64,000 bases of DNA from Oegoconia quadripuncta (GCA_949316235.1 OX438758.1:7349731-7413730); one strand, 5' to 3'. Shown: positions 32,308 through 43,652, counted from the first letter of the stretch. The notes: a model not told the origin generated them from the letters alone. Program-made: numbers and translations.

Positions 32308-32441
32308 TATGCTGTTAAGAAAATTCGATGTGGGGAAACGCTGCTGATACAGATAGCATATTTCTCTTACAGAAACGAGCTATTCGTGCAATTTATAAAT
32401 TAAGGTCAAGAGATACATTAAGACAAATATTTAAAGAAATT
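32308..32441 (+). repeat. 134-bp inverted internal copy inside the LINE
   Basis: 32329-32441 is the exact reverse complement of 32098-32210 (113 bases). 32308-32328 is the exact reverse complement of 32287-32307 (21 bases). The 76 bases at 32211-32286 are not represented in the copy. The join gives a 42-base perfect palindrome at 32287-32328. Flanking LINE sequence appears to be continuous across the insert, with no loss apparent. Pattern fits template switching during reverse transcription or DNA repair. Confidence 0.93.
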
Positions 32442-33547
32442 GCGGCAGAACTGAGTCTTTTCATTAGTTTTTTAATATGGGGTCCCCACTGTAACCGAGA
32501 ATCTAAAGTCATACCAAGGAATACAGTTGTGTCCACAAGTTCCAACTGTTCATGTTTAATTCTTATTTTGGTGGCAACCTGTTCAACATTAGGTAATGAA
32601 AATCTAAGACATTTCGTTTTGTTCTCATTAAGGAGCAAGTTATTGACTGTGAACCATTCGACTATTTTTGAGACAGCATTATTCACTTCGTCATATGCTA
32701 ATTGATATCTGTCAACTTTAAATATTAAAGAAGTGTCATCAGCAAACAATACGATCTCGTGTCTTTCCTTAGCGAGGTGAGGTAAATCGTTGATATAAAC
32801 TAAAAATAGGAATGGTCCCAGTATTGAACCCTGCGGTACGCCCATGCTAACTGCAGATCCTGATGATCTCTCTCCATTGATATCAACCCTCTGAATTCGA
32901 TCACGTAGATATGATTTCATTAGGCTGAGTGCTTGGCCCTGGACGCCATAATGGTGTAGTTTCATAATTAAGATGTCATGGTGGACGCAATCGAAAGCCT
33001 TGGACAGATCACAAAAGATGCCAAGGGCGTCCTGTGAACCCTCCCAGGCATCAAAAATATGTTGTAACAACTCAATACCGGCATCTGTTGTCGAACGTCC
33101 CTTAGTGAAACCAAATTGTTTGGTTGTAATCAAATTATTCAAATTGAAATGTGAGAGCAATTGATTTAAAATTAAGCTTTCAAATATTTTACTTAAAGTC
33201 GGTAAAATTGAGATCGGTCGGAAGTTTGTACGAACTTGAGTATCACCAGACTTAAATAACGGAATTACTTTACTATGCTTCATCATATCAGGAAACACAC
33301 CATTATTAGTACACTGGTTGAAGATAATAGCTAAATGAGGAGCAATATCCTCTATAATAAAACTAATTATTTTAACTGATAGACCATGAAGATCCGCTGT
33401 CCTTTTCATATTTAAAGATTTAAATGTCTTAATAATACATAATGGTGTAACGTGATGAAATTTAAATACATCGGTACATTCGGTTACATTTTGTTTTAGT
33501 AATAATTCAGCGAGAGTGGGGGAAGTATAGGTATTTCCAATTGTGTT
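32442..33547 (-). pseudogene. LINE reverse transcriptase domain (truncated)
   Basis: RNA-directed DNA polymerase fragment. Counting from the methionine at 33409, it has VIPLFKSGD (48-56), NFRPISILP (62-70), motif A with CDLSKAFDCVHHD (133-145), GVPQGSILGPFLF (190-202), and the catalytic box FADD (222-225). WFTVNNLLLNENKTK (252-266) and VFLGMTLD (296-303) follow. In this class FADD carries two of the metal-binding aspartates and motif A the third; all three are present. The open frame extends upstream of that methionine to 33547, so the methionine is internal. After residue 323 the frame enters the inverted block and stops at 32393. Enzymatic activity is not expected because both ends are missing. 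Confidence 0.9.
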
Positions 33548-34394
33548 TTATAAATTTGTTGTTTCTAACAGTTGCAGATTTTTATAAGAATAAGTTATTA
33601 TTTTATAATTGTCTTTTGCTGCCACTGCTGTTGACCACACCAATTTTACAGTGAATGGTAATGTTTAGGTAGCAGTGGTTACCGCGAATTAAAATGCGAA
33701 TTGAACGTTCAGAAACTTGCCCGTGTGGTGGAAACACATCACTAGTTTTACTTAGCTATGTCACGAGCACTGTCCGTCAATAAAACGACAATAAAGCGAT
33801 GCGATATCGCTGCCTGCTGCCCGATCGTAAACGCTACGGCCGCGCCCAAAGCGGGTAATGTGCGAAATAAAAACGCGACTTCAATACAATTGCTTTCATT
33901 ACAGTTTTATATTTGAATCATATAAAAACAATCTGAGGAACTACTTTTGACTAACCCTATTGTTGAGAATACAGTTCTTTCAAAATCATTTAAATAGAGA
34001 CGGTGCAGACAAACACATCTTTAAAAAAAAAAAAAAAAAATCTAATTTTATACATGATGAATTTGAATTTGTGTAATTCACATTAAATCGTCCAAAGTCC
34101 TCAATATATTTCGTATTTCTTTTCTAGAAATTTATTTGTAAACTTTTAAAATATTGTCATAACATAGAAAAAACATAGAATTTTGATAATATCAAATAGC
34201 AATAAGCCATAAGACTAACTTCTGCTGTGCTCTGTACATGCATAGGTTGGCATTGGTACCTATAAGAAAAATTGATTTAAGCATATTGGATTATAAAAAC
34301 TTTGCATCCTAACCAGTCTGTATGGAGAGCTCTTACTATATGTATGTTCTACTACAAGCAGCAAAAAGGTTTTGAATTAAACACCATTGAATTT
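33548..34394. other. No gene recognised
   Basis: Includes an A18 run near 34023-34040 and, at 34055-34090, a family I fragment (GAATTTGAATTTGTGTAATT). GC-richer block at 33800-33870 unassigned. Confidence 0.4.
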
Positions 34395-34708
34395 AACCAC
34401 CTCCGTGGCGCAATGAAAACAACATTGGGTTTACGATTCGGAGGGCGCGTGTACCCCATTACTCGGTTTGGTTGGTGGTAGGGCATTTTAAATGTCCGCC
34501 TGGCTAGCTACCACCATCTTATCTAAATCTGCCGGCAAACAGCAATGTTAATAGCATTGTTGTGTTCCGGTTGTCAGAGATAAGATACCCAGTTCCTCAA
34601 TTAAGACGGGGTTTCCGGGTCAGTACGCTACCGCCCTCGGTCTCATCTTCACTTAACATCAGGTGTGATTGAGGTCAAGTGCTAACCCGTTGTGCATAAA
34701 AAAAAAAC
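34395..34708 (+). mobile_element. SINE B with a deletion around the B box
   Basis: ACCACCTCCGTGGCGCAATG, then GAGGGCGCGTGTACCCCATT where the GGTTCGATCC box is lost, GTCCGCCTGGCTAGCTACCA, GGTGTGATTGAGGTCAAGTG, CCCGTTGTGCATAAA and an A-rich tail. Confidence 0.9.
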
Positions 34709-34839
34709 AAAAACATGATTTGAAAATCCTACTTAAATACTTCTTCTTATTTATTTTATATACAATACAATAAAATAAATAAAGTTAGGATAGATCCCAA
34801 ATAGGTTGATGAGGTCAGAGCCATCCCAAGCATATGCGT
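34709..34839. other. AT-rich spacer
   Basis: Repeated TTTATTTTATAT/AATAAAATAAAT words; nothing else visible. Confidence 0.4.
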
Positions 34840-35020
34840 TTGGGTGTTCTAAACATGGAAAGCTTAATACTTGAAAAAGCAACTACAGTTCACCAAGTCA
34901 AAGTACGGGGTGAACGCATCGCCGTTGGAACGTGTAAGTGTAAAGTCCCTTAGTCGCCTTTTAATACACCCACGGGAGGAGACCGGTTTGTTATATTAAT
35001 TTTACGTACGGAAACCACAT
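34840..35020 (+). repeat. Dispersed repeat family D
   Basis: GGGGTGAACGCATCGCCGTTG, AAGTCCCTTAGTCGCCTTTTA, CCCACGGGAGGAGACCGG, TTTTACGTACGGAAACCACA; forward orientation. Confidence 0.65.
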
Positions 35021-35032
35021 ATGCACCATTTG

Positions 35033-35112
35033 TTAGGCTTGAGCTCAATCACGCCAGCAATGAGCGAAGATGAGTAGAAGGTCAGTGTGCGCTTATCCGG
35101 GTTCCCCAACTT
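35033..35112 (-). mobile_element. SINE B tail fragment, decayed
   Basis: GGCTTGAGCTCAATCACGCC, GCGAAGATGAGTAGAAGGTC, CCGGGTTCCCCAACTTAT. Confidence 0.55.
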
Positions 35113-35423
35113 ATAAGATTACCAAATAAAGTACAAAATTATAAACACTTTGCCAACACATTTTGAATTATACATAAAATAACATGGTATATAATAACTA
35201 GTAACTTTTGATTTTCGGTTTCGCTGTTTCATTCGTGCGTTTCCGGATTTAGTTCGTCCATGAAAATGTGGTGGGGCAAAATTATAAATGGCTGAACTCA
35301 GTCGCGCGGCGGCATTATAGTCTTTGGGCATTACGTTTTACTTTGTGGAAGTGAACAGTGTTATTCAAGTGATATAGTGTTTATAAAGTTATTGCAACTA
35401 TTTTAGTCTTTCTTCATAATACA

Positions 35424-35484
<61 letters not shown>

Positions 35485-36731
35485 CGTTAAAAATCGTCTA
35501 ATGTTCGACAAAGGTTACTCCAGGCTTTGAGAAACGCTATTTACCTAGCAATATTTACGTGTAATTAAGATGCGATAAGAGTTGAAACTGCCAACTCAAT
35601 TCAAAGTTATACAAAGTATTATGTGAAAATCGAGTGAGTTGATCCTGTAGTAGCGCAGGTGTCGTTTAGGTTTGCATTCTACCCGCATTCCACATTCAAT
35701 TTCCTTCAAACGCTGCCGTAAAGAGAACATGCCAGGGAGGTACACAAACTTTATTAGTTGCACTTGTGCTGTGCACTTCACAGTGTGAATACTTATTTAG
35801 ATTTCGTACTTACGACTATCTGTACGTACTTAGACTGGAGCTATACGTCCGTTCATTGTAGATTAGATGTATCGAAATCAATTTGCCACTAATTACAGGA
35901 TACGTTAGGGTCAGTTTCTTTGTATTGTTTGGATTAATATTTCGAACTCTACGAGTAGATAGGTAAGAACCTTATTACGACACTGAAGGTACAAATTATG
36001 GCCTTACAATGAATGGTTTGAATATCGTCATCTTTGTAAGTTACCTAAGTTATTAGATACATACATATATTGTTTATTATGTATACTCTGTAATTATATA
36101 CATCGCCGTCCATATGTATCCTTTCTCATTTTCTAGTACTATTTGCTCGTAGTATGTCTAATATACCCTCAATACAGAGAACCGTGAGCATTTCGCAGAA
36201 TTAAAGAATATTTTCGTCAAAATAATGATCTGATATTCTAGTACGACGTATATTTACATCGCTCTTTTCAGATACAGTACCTATAACCTTCTTAAAGAGT
36301 GGAACTAGAAGAATAACAAGAAGGGTGTGTGCACTGAAACCTTTTGTAGAAGTAAAACAATGGTAAATGAAGATAAACAAAAGGAATTGAACAAACTAGC
36401 TCTTTCCGCACACGCGAGATGTGTTAACTACCGAACGGCTCGAGCACGACTACTATAACAACGCTTTACGAGCATGTTGACGCCATCTTGCGGCGGAGAT
36501 TGGCAACAAATCGCTACGTCACGCCATCTTGGATCAGGGTGACGGTAAACCTAGATCTTTTACTGCTAAGCTTGAAAGTGAATAAAATTTTAAACGATGC
36601 GGTCGTTTTCAACTTTTATGGTTGTAGTTAAGTAGTTTGTAGAATATTAGGGTTAGATAGAGTGAGCGGGTTACTTATTAGGGATAATGAAAGTAAATTA
36701 GTACAACAGTTTAATGTTTCATTTTTGTCTT
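35113..36731. other. No gene recognised
   Basis: Apart from the CA repeat at 35421-35482 this is apparently single-copy AT-rich DNA. Frames of 70 and 61 codons have no recognised domains. Confidence 0.4.
35421..35482. repeat. (CA)n microsatellite
   Basis: About 30 AC dinucleotides with one CATA interruption near the start, followed by CATACCG. Confidence 0.98.
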
Positions 36732-36841
36732 TTTTTATGCACAACGGGTTAACACTTAACCTCAATAAAATCACAAATAAAATGAGGCCGAAGATGGTTA
36801 GGTTAGGTTAGAGGTCAAGTGCTAATCCGTTGTGCATAAAA
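36732..36841. repeat. Foldback of two SINE B tails with (TTAGG) at the joint
   Basis: The left arm TTTTATGCACAACGGGTTAA and CACTTAACCTC is an inverted SINE B tail. The right arm GAGGTCAAGTGCTAATCCG and TTGTGCATAAAA is a direct tail. Between them lie AATGAGGCCGAAGATGG and GGTTAGGTTAGGTTAG (36796-36811). The whole piece folds into a hairpin of about 35 base pairs. Confidence 0.85.
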
Positions 36842-38839
36842 AATCTATTTGGAAAATACCTAAGCTGATAAGGTTCTGCAACAAACTTCTAGATAAGAGT
36901 GATAGAGCAAAGCCAAAAACAATAAAATAGTCACTAAACCCCACAAAACTAAAATGGCGTGTAAATAATAAAATTTCTCATTTCCACAGTAGTAATATAA
37001 TATCCAGTGCCAATATGCCTTGGGAAGTCTATCGCTGGACTCGCTGACACATTTTATGAGCCACATAAAAGGAAACGACGGTAGAACCCGGTTCGCGAGA
37101 ATTGTTTCACCGAATGACCCTTTCTGACGGGCCGTTATGATTTTATTTTTTATCAGTGCATTTATTTTTAGTAACAGCTTCTTAAATTTCACATTACGTA
37201 AATTATACAGAATGACATTGCCTTCGTGTATATGTAAACCATTTAGTCTAGTTTTGATTTTTCCTGAATTATTAGAAACTTGAAAATTTCAATTAACTTC
37301 TCTTGCAATATTGTTTAGTAGTCTTTCAACTGATATATTAAATTCGAGTCAGCTGATGTCAAATCGTTGAACTCCCGTACCTACTTATCTATGTTAATAA
37401 TAGTTATTTAGGTAACACACATAGAACACAACAGCCTCTATGGAAAAGTTAAAAATCACCATAGACAATATTTATCTTGTATTGTAATGGCCGTGCTGTA
37501 TTTTGACGGCGATGGGTTGACAGTGCCATCTATCGTAATAATTAATTACATTTTAAAAGTTTTTAATGTTTAACATGGATCTATATCCATGAATTTTATG
37601 GTTATGAACCCACAGAAGGGTATCATACTTTCGAAACTTTCTTGCTCGAATTCAATTGTTCGAAAACGTTAACAAGAAATTTCAATTGCCAGAGTGATGA
37701 GTGAACACACCCTATTTCTTTCTTTAATTAGTCTGGGGTCCAAGGTAGCAATAGAGTCACGTAGGGCACCGTCTACCTTCAGTAGGCGCCATGTCGAGTA
37801 CCACTGTTGATCCTGGCTTACAGGAGTTACAGTGGGAGGAGTGTGGCGGGATCAGCCAGAGTGATTATTTTATATAACTTTTTTTCTGATCAACTTATTT
37901 TATATATGTTTCACATACTAGAAAAACGTTAACCGATTATCAGAACTACTTTTTGATTTTATTTACCATAATTTAAATTACTAGAATAATATTCTGAAAA
38001 CCAAAACGTCTGGCAATAGATGCTTCGGCTAAACATTCGGTTGAACTTTAAAACATATGTAAATTAAAAAAAATAACATTTGAATATCGTACATTCGAAC
38101 TTCTGTAAAATGCATTTTTGGTGAAATAAAACATATTATTACTCCACCGACATAGCTCTTAAATTGAAGAAGAAGAAAACATATAGAAAACAAAAATATA
38201 AAAATATGGATAACGTTTCCGAACAATTAAAATTCGAAAAAAAATAGTTCGCATTCATGATAGGTAACCGCACAGAAGACTACGATTCACCCACATAGAT
38301 GGAACGATATCCCTAAATCCGAATTATTTAAAGGAAACTCTTTGATGAACAACTTTACTATTCATTACATTGATCGTAGGTACCTACTGATGTGAACCCA
38401 TAGCGTACCTACTCGGTCGAGACGTTTGCGGTCAGCCTTTATAAAGTGGACTTTTATATCGACACCCGCGAAACATGACCTCTTCCCGTCAGTGTATACT
38501 TACGAAGAGATACAAGTAACTAAAAGTGCTATCGAACCCACGATAAATATAATATACCGGATTTCTGATTATCTTCACTCTCCCGCAGATGTGTCTTTTC
38601 CCTTTCTGCAACATGGAGATTTACTTGAGCAATAAATGCTATGCACTTCGACCAGGGTTCATACAAGAATTTTGGATCTACTCTAGAATACTTATTATGA
38701 GGAAATCTTGTAATATTTCCCTTTTTTTTGAAATTGCAAATACAGCAGATTTTTTTTATTACAAGCTTTTGTTTAAGTCGCAATGTGAGTTGTTTGTTTC
38801 AAAATTTTGCAAAGCATTTCGTCGGTCACTTGCTGATAT
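36842..38839. other. No gene confirmed
   Basis: The longest non-retroelement frame in the window is here: 110 codons on the minus strand at 36860-37192, with a hydrophobic run (ILVLWGLVTILLFLALLYH). It has no recognised domain, and frames of this length are expected a few times by chance. Remaining frames (38029-38873) overlap on both strands and look random. Confidence 0.4.
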
Positions 38840-39035
38840 CAGAGGGCGGAGTGTGAGTTTTGTTTCGACTTAACTTTACTACCGCATCCACGTTTATGTG
38901 AAGATTTGTATGAAGAAATGTACAGCGCCTCTAGCGGATAGTTTGCAAAACTATTTTTTTCATAGATACTTTTTGCGTACACGCGAACGCAATGGTAAAG
39001 TTAAAAACGAGACAAAACTCGCACTTCGCACACTG
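38840..39035. mobile_element. Probable MITE with imperfect inverted arms
   Basis: GTGTGAGTTTTGTTTCGACT with TAACTTTACTA at 38851-38881 is the inverse of GGTAAAGTTAAAAACGAGAC with AAAACTCGCACTTCGCAC at 38994-39032, with several mismatches. GGTTTTGGTTTAGC and its complement recur to 39290, so the element may be larger. Confidence 0.5.
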
Positions 39036-39399
39036 GAGACCAATCGCGCTATTTTATAACGGTTTTACTGTTCGAACGGAATGTTTTTGGTTTTGGTTTA
39101 GCTGATGTAAAAAATGGTATCGCGCTATTTTTTGTGAACGATTATATCGTGGACGTGATCACCAAAAACCAAACCCAAAATGTTTAGAGCTAACTACGAG
39201 TATAAAAAAAACTAGATTAATTTCCGTTCAAATGATTAACGCGATAGGAAATGTGCTTAACGTAACGTTTTTGGTTATGGTTTAGCTTTGGTAATACCGT
39301 TGAAACTTAACGCGATCGGCACCCTGATTGAGCTGAATTATGGCATATTTTATGTAAGTTCGGAGACATACGGCACCAGCGAGCACCACTTTCCATTAC

Positions 39400-39505
39400 A
39401 AGTGTTGTGCAATGTTCCAGTTTTGTTGTGCAATAAAGTGTATTTGTATTGTATTGTATTGTGCCGTGCCGTGCCGTGCCGTGTAGTGCTGTGCCGTGCA
39501 GTAAG
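39400..39505 (+). repeat. LINE-like 3' end with compound pentanucleotide tail
   Basis: GTTGTGCAATAAAGTGTATT is followed by three GTATT units, four GTGCC units, and then GTGTA, GTGCT, GTGCC, GTGCA. An AATAAA-type end followed by a short-repeat tail resembles other LINE ends here. Confidence 0.7.
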
Positions 39506-40194
39506 TAGCCAATAGCCAAAAAAATCCTTTCTGAATAAGTCTTCTTTATATTTCTTGTCCTAACCATGGTCTCTACATCTTTGCCGTCGCCCCCGGAGAT
39601 TGAATAAGGCCAGAGCGACTCCACTACGGATTTATGAGGATTCCCCTCGCGCCGCACCCCTCTCCGATTGCCCGTTTTGTGTCAAAGTGCGTGCTCTGAA
39701 GTAGCGCGAAAAGGTAAGGAGAAATTAATGATGGAGGTTTGTTGTAATCTTAGGATGTATTCTGTTGTAAGGTTTTATAAATTTGTGAAATTGAATTACA
39801 GCGGTCTGTGACCCAATGTGAGTTTGGTTAGTAGGTGCATCGGTTCCATTGGTATCAGTCGGTTTTTTTAATATCTCTCTTTTTGGCTGTTGTCTCTTGT
39901 GGTTTGGTTTGAATAAAGAAGATTACATTCTATTGGAAAGAGCCTGTTTTCTTTTTATAGCGACCCAGGAATTATCTTCGTGGTTAAATGGGCATCTACG
40001 AAACGCCGCTACAGCGTCCTTATTAATTTTTTTAGAATAATAACAAAAATACAAAATGTACTCACAATATGCATTCGAAAAGCCTAGGAACTAGCTTTTG
40101 ATTCTATTTGCGAGAATTTGAAGAAATGGCCACTTTAAGAGATAAACTAGTGCCTTTTGTACATCCTGTATCTAGTATGAATTTGACTTTTATA
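39506..40194. other. No gene recognised
   Basis: No features apart from chance frames. Confidence 0.4.
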
Positions 40195-40440
40195 CAATAC
40201 AAATACACTTTATTGCACAACAGAAAAGAAAATACAGTTTCAGAAAAGTGGTAAGAATAGAATGTACAATTTATGTGTACTCGTGTGCAATAAATTATAA
40301 ATATATAATATTATATACATTATTAATTATTGCAAATTCTTGGAAATAACAGGAATTAAAGATATTCAGGTATTATTTACAATTACATTTTGTGCTTCTC
40401 AAGTGCACCCAGCGATTATAATTTGGATTTATCAGAGATA
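40195..40440 (-). mobile_element. LINE 3' end fragment, unassigned
   Basis: ATACAATACAAATACACTTTATTGC at the left is a tail plus AATAAA-type complement: ACACTTTATTGCACAACAG, then AGAAAATACAGTTTC. The same AACAGAAAAGAAAATACAGT phrase recurs at 41893-41912. Confidence 0.5.
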
Positions 40441-40676
40441 CCTATCTACCAATGAAAAAAATACGCTTTATTCTTTATACAAGGAACTTAGTGTACTATA
40501 ATAATAAATGTCTTATTGAAACTGTAAATTAGGCAGTCTTATCGGTAACAGATGTTAACGTTGCATTTGGAAAAAAAATCTTATTCTATCAACTGAGGGC
40601 GCTACTGGTCCGGATGCATATAGGAATAAATGTAAGGAGACCAATATATTAAAGTTTGCATCGCAACATATTTACG
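40441..40676. other. No gene recognised
   Basis: AT-rich spacer. Confidence 0.4.
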
Positions 40677-40830
40677 AAAACTTAATATTATTTTTATTTT
40701 TTTATTTTTATATGAGAGGGCGGCAAATGAGCATGCGGGTCACCTGATGGAAAGCAATCACCGCCGCCCATGGACACCCCGCAACACCAAAAGGGTTACA
40801 GATGCGTTGCCGGCCTAACAGTTACAGGCT
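40677..40830 (+). repeat. Dispersed repeat family F
   Basis: ATGAGAGGGCGGCAAATGAG, GGGTCACCTGATGGAAAGC, CACCGCCGCCCATGGACACC, GATGCGTTGCCGGCC. GC-rich body after a T-rich start. Its inverse fragment is at 1805-1858. Class unknown. Confidence 0.65.
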
Positions 40831-40969
40831 TTGCCTAATTCGGGACAAGATAATTGGTGTGTCCAAATTTAGCTCATATAGGTGATTTTTAATTGATCTT
40901 GATACCAATAGATAGATGCAATACATACACAAAGCCCTCAATATTTTAAAATTAATTTTTTGATGTAAT

Positions 40970-41030
40970 TGACTTCAATCACACATTGTCATGTTAAGTC
41001 AAGTAAGGCCAAAGGTGAAAGCGTGCTCTC
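40970..41030 (-). mobile_element. SINE B tail remnant
   Basis: TTGACTTCAATCACACATTG, GTTAAGTCAAGTAAGGCCAA, GGTGAAAGCGTGCTC. Confidence 0.5.
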
Positions 41031-42160
41031 AAAAAATTAATTAAAAAAAAGTAGCTTCCCTGGGAATATTGATTGTAAGTAAACGTGTATATTTTTGGTA
41101 GCACTAACTAATTAAAAACCACCTTATAGATGAACAGACATGACGGGTAGGTTTGGTTACTGAACCCTAAGAATTGGTAGCCACCGCTAGTCATGAAGCG
41201 CCTTCCAATGCCACCGTATTTGTTCGCAACAAACTTCGCTACGGTCGCCCGACGTTTTATTGAGTCTATAAAATAAAAGTCACTACCCGTCACACCTAGC
41301 GACCATTCAGTAGGTTCAGTAGGTGTGAGAATTCCAATCCACCATAAACATTAGTGATCCGAATGTGACTTGGGTGGACCGGTCATTCTTCGAAAAAAAA
41401 AATACAGTTTTGGGTTGTCGCACCATAATTTCCGTTCGTATCTGTAGACGAACGAAAGTCTCGGATACCGAATAAGGTGACTTTGCTAGCAGCCTTCAAA
41501 GGAATCGGAGCTCCGCTGAACACATCAAAACGACTGTGAGTGATTCTGATTACCTACTATCACCGACGCGTGGAAAAATCCGGTGAGTCGTTAAGTTAAT
41601 AAAATGTTGATCATGGGATTCGAGCAAGGAGGAATGATATAACTAGGTCCGGCTGAATTCCACAGACTGCACGAGTGGGCCAAGTTGTATGGCATGAGGG
41701 GTGTGCATATGTTTACTTTTCACCAGTAAGCATCTCGGGTTCCATGATCATAATCGAATGTGAATACGTTGTCTATTCGCCTATAGTAGCTTGCAATAAT
41801 ATTGCCCGAGCCACCCTTTACCACGCGACTGGCACCATCCCGGTCGCTCGCAACGCCCACCCGCTCATCTACGATTATACGATTTATTGCGCAACAGAAA
41901 AGAAAATACAGTTTGGCGACCTTATCACTAAATCTGTTCCAGGCACTCTTTGGGTATAAGGATTATTAGTAATTTGAAATAGTCGCTGGATGCAGAACGC
42001 TTCCAACTGGTCGCTCAGTGGTCGGTCAGTGGTGACGTCCTCTGACTGTTATAATTATGATGACTCCAAATTTAAACACCTTTACAAAAAAACCGGCCAG
42101 TCACTTGCCGACGGGAGGGCATTGTATGTAACTATTTAAGTATCGTCGGAAGAGTCGTAA
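41031..42160. other. No gene recognised
   Basis: A 94-codon frame at 41675-41959 has no known domain; its last quarter overlaps the LINE-like phrase at 41893-41912. TGACGGGTAG near 41150 and CTACCCGTCA near 41284 are a 10-base inverted pair of uncertain meaning. Confidence 0.35.
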
Positions 42161-42440
42161 GAGCGTCGGTGGCTCAGCGGTTAAGATGTGATCTCCCAAT
42201 TTGGGAGGTCCGGATTCGATTCCCAGGCAAGCCATGTACCAATGAGTTTTTAAATTAAATTTAATTACTTATGTGCATTTATCCGACTACTCTTAAAACG
42301 GTAAAGGAAAATATTGAGAGGAAAGCTGCATGCCTGAGAATTAAAAATTCAAAGGTATGTGAAGTCCCCAATCCGCATTGCGCCGGCGTGGTGGACTATG
42401 GCCCATACTCCCTTATAATACGAGGAAAAGCCTATTTCTA
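42161..42440 (+). mobile_element. SINE C, near full length
   Basis: GAGCGTCGGTGGCTCAGCGG, GTTAAGATGTGATCTCCC, B box GATTCGATTCCC, CATGTACCAATGAGTTTTTA, ATTTATCCGACTACTCTTAA, GTGGTGGACTATGGCCCATA. It preserves the tRNA-like head best of the five copies. The (GAT)n tail is missing. Confidence 0.92.
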
Positions 42441-43082
42441 TATGGTCTCAATTAAACGTGTTGATTAATAAACCTAACTTGAGACCTGAAACGCGCATGC
42501 TTACTTAGCAATACTCACTTGACAGTTTCTCAAGACTCAAATAACTCAACAAATAGGAACTCAAGACTATCATTCATTCGCCGCTGAGGCGAATTTTTGA
42601 GAAATGATCTCAGCTGAGTAGACCTCAAGATTGGTTTATAAATTAGCACGGAGCTTGAGATAGCGTCAACTTCTTAAGACCATCTCAGGTGATACAGCCT
42701 CAAGACTTGTATTGAGATTGGTCTATTAATACGGGCCTAAGATAGTATTGACTACAAAAAATCATGTTTGTACGGTGACCGTAAATGTGATGTACAAGAG
42801 TATGTCGTTCAACTCGCTGATACATCGAAATACTGTCATATATCAAACGGATCGTCCATCCCCTCGTCTCAGCTCACACCATTTGCACTATCTAATCTTC
42901 AAATACATGGAAGGGTTCCACTTATGTCCGCGAATATTTTTGGGGTTCTTTGTGTGATTGTAGATGGACATTACTTGAAGAGGAGTTTTCCGGTAATTTG
43001 TTTATGAATTATTTTTTATTCTATTTTTGACGTTTTTTTAAAGATAATTGAGTTTCAGTTAAGTTGACCATTGACCAGACCA
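42441..43082. other. No gene recognised
   Basis: 42530-42740 has repeated CTCAAGACT/CTCAAGATT words and ends near CTATTAATACGGGCC. A similar word, GGCCCGTATTAA, occurs inverted at 30893. It may be a decayed MITE. Two frames of 69 and 79 codons overlap in different phases. Confidence 0.35.
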
Positions 43083-43234
43083 GACGGCCTGTTTGATGCG
43101 GTGGTCAGAGATCTTGATCATTCTGTTTATAGGTGCCGGGTTTGATTCCCGCTCCTGTTTTGTGTGATAAATACGGACTTGTGTACCTGAGATATGGATG
43201 TTTACTTAAGTATATGTATTTACGAAGGGAAAAG

Positions 43235-43652
43235 TATTTTATTTTATTTTATTCAGGACAACTAACAGCTACACAATACAATTATGTTTTATTATCTTAT
43301 ATGTAGACAATGGAGGTCATTGTGTAACCAACTCCGTTATCCACGACAATTTTATATAAAACTGCAAAGACAGAAAAGCAATCCGAACCAGTTAATTTAA
43401 ATCTTAAGTATCACCAATATCCGACAGGACTTCCAAACACTGTTTCTTATATTGGGTTTTAGACAAAAAGAATATATCCACATCTGTTAGATATTTATTA
43501 TAAATGTTAGCCAGTCGACACAGGGGGGCACGCTCCCCTGCATGCGTTCTGCTTATGTTAAGCGCAAACAAGCGATGTGGGTATAATTCCCTTATTCTTA
43601 GAGAACGACTAGGTAAATTGTAATTAATTTCATTCACCATTTCCATACAATC
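43235..43652 (-). mobile_element. LINE 3' end inserted into SINE A
   Basis: (TTTTA)n at 43236-43254 is the inverted tail, then TTCAGGACAACTAACAGCTA, and a coding remnant ending at 43404. The element is truncated at its 5' side near 43650. It is a different family from LINE-1*. Confidence 0.7.
43404..43646 (-). pseudogene. LINE C-terminal coding remnant
   Basis: An 80-residue frame with RELYPHRLFALNISRTHAGE, ERAPLCRLANIYNKYLTD and VDIFFLSKTQYKKQ. Short Cys/His/Arg-rich tails of this type follow the RT in some insect non-LTR elements, but I cannot name the clade. It is 5'-truncated by the insertion boundary, so the methionine is internal. No catalytic residues. Confidence 0.55.

Larger units (their letters stand above)
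31561..33547 (-). mobile_element. 5'-truncated Jockey/CR1-like LINE, best copy in the window
   Basis: Read on the minus strand, it begins within the reverse transcriptase region near 33547, where a stop interrupts the frame upstream. It runs through the RT domain and C-terminal tail to a stop at 31780, followed by a 215-base 3' UTR and a pentanucleotide tail. No endonuclease domain, ORF1 or 5' end remains, as expected of target-primed reverse transcription. Apart from the inverted block at 32308-32441 the frame shows no stop or frameshift, so the copy is probably young. The short-repeat tail rather than poly(A) leans towards a CR1/L2-type end. The clade is undecided. Confidence 0.88.

Noticed and set aside
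32328..32705. 125-codon plus-strand frame
   Set aside because: It starts in the inverted LINE copy and continues antisense through the RT gene, so it is a shadow frame.
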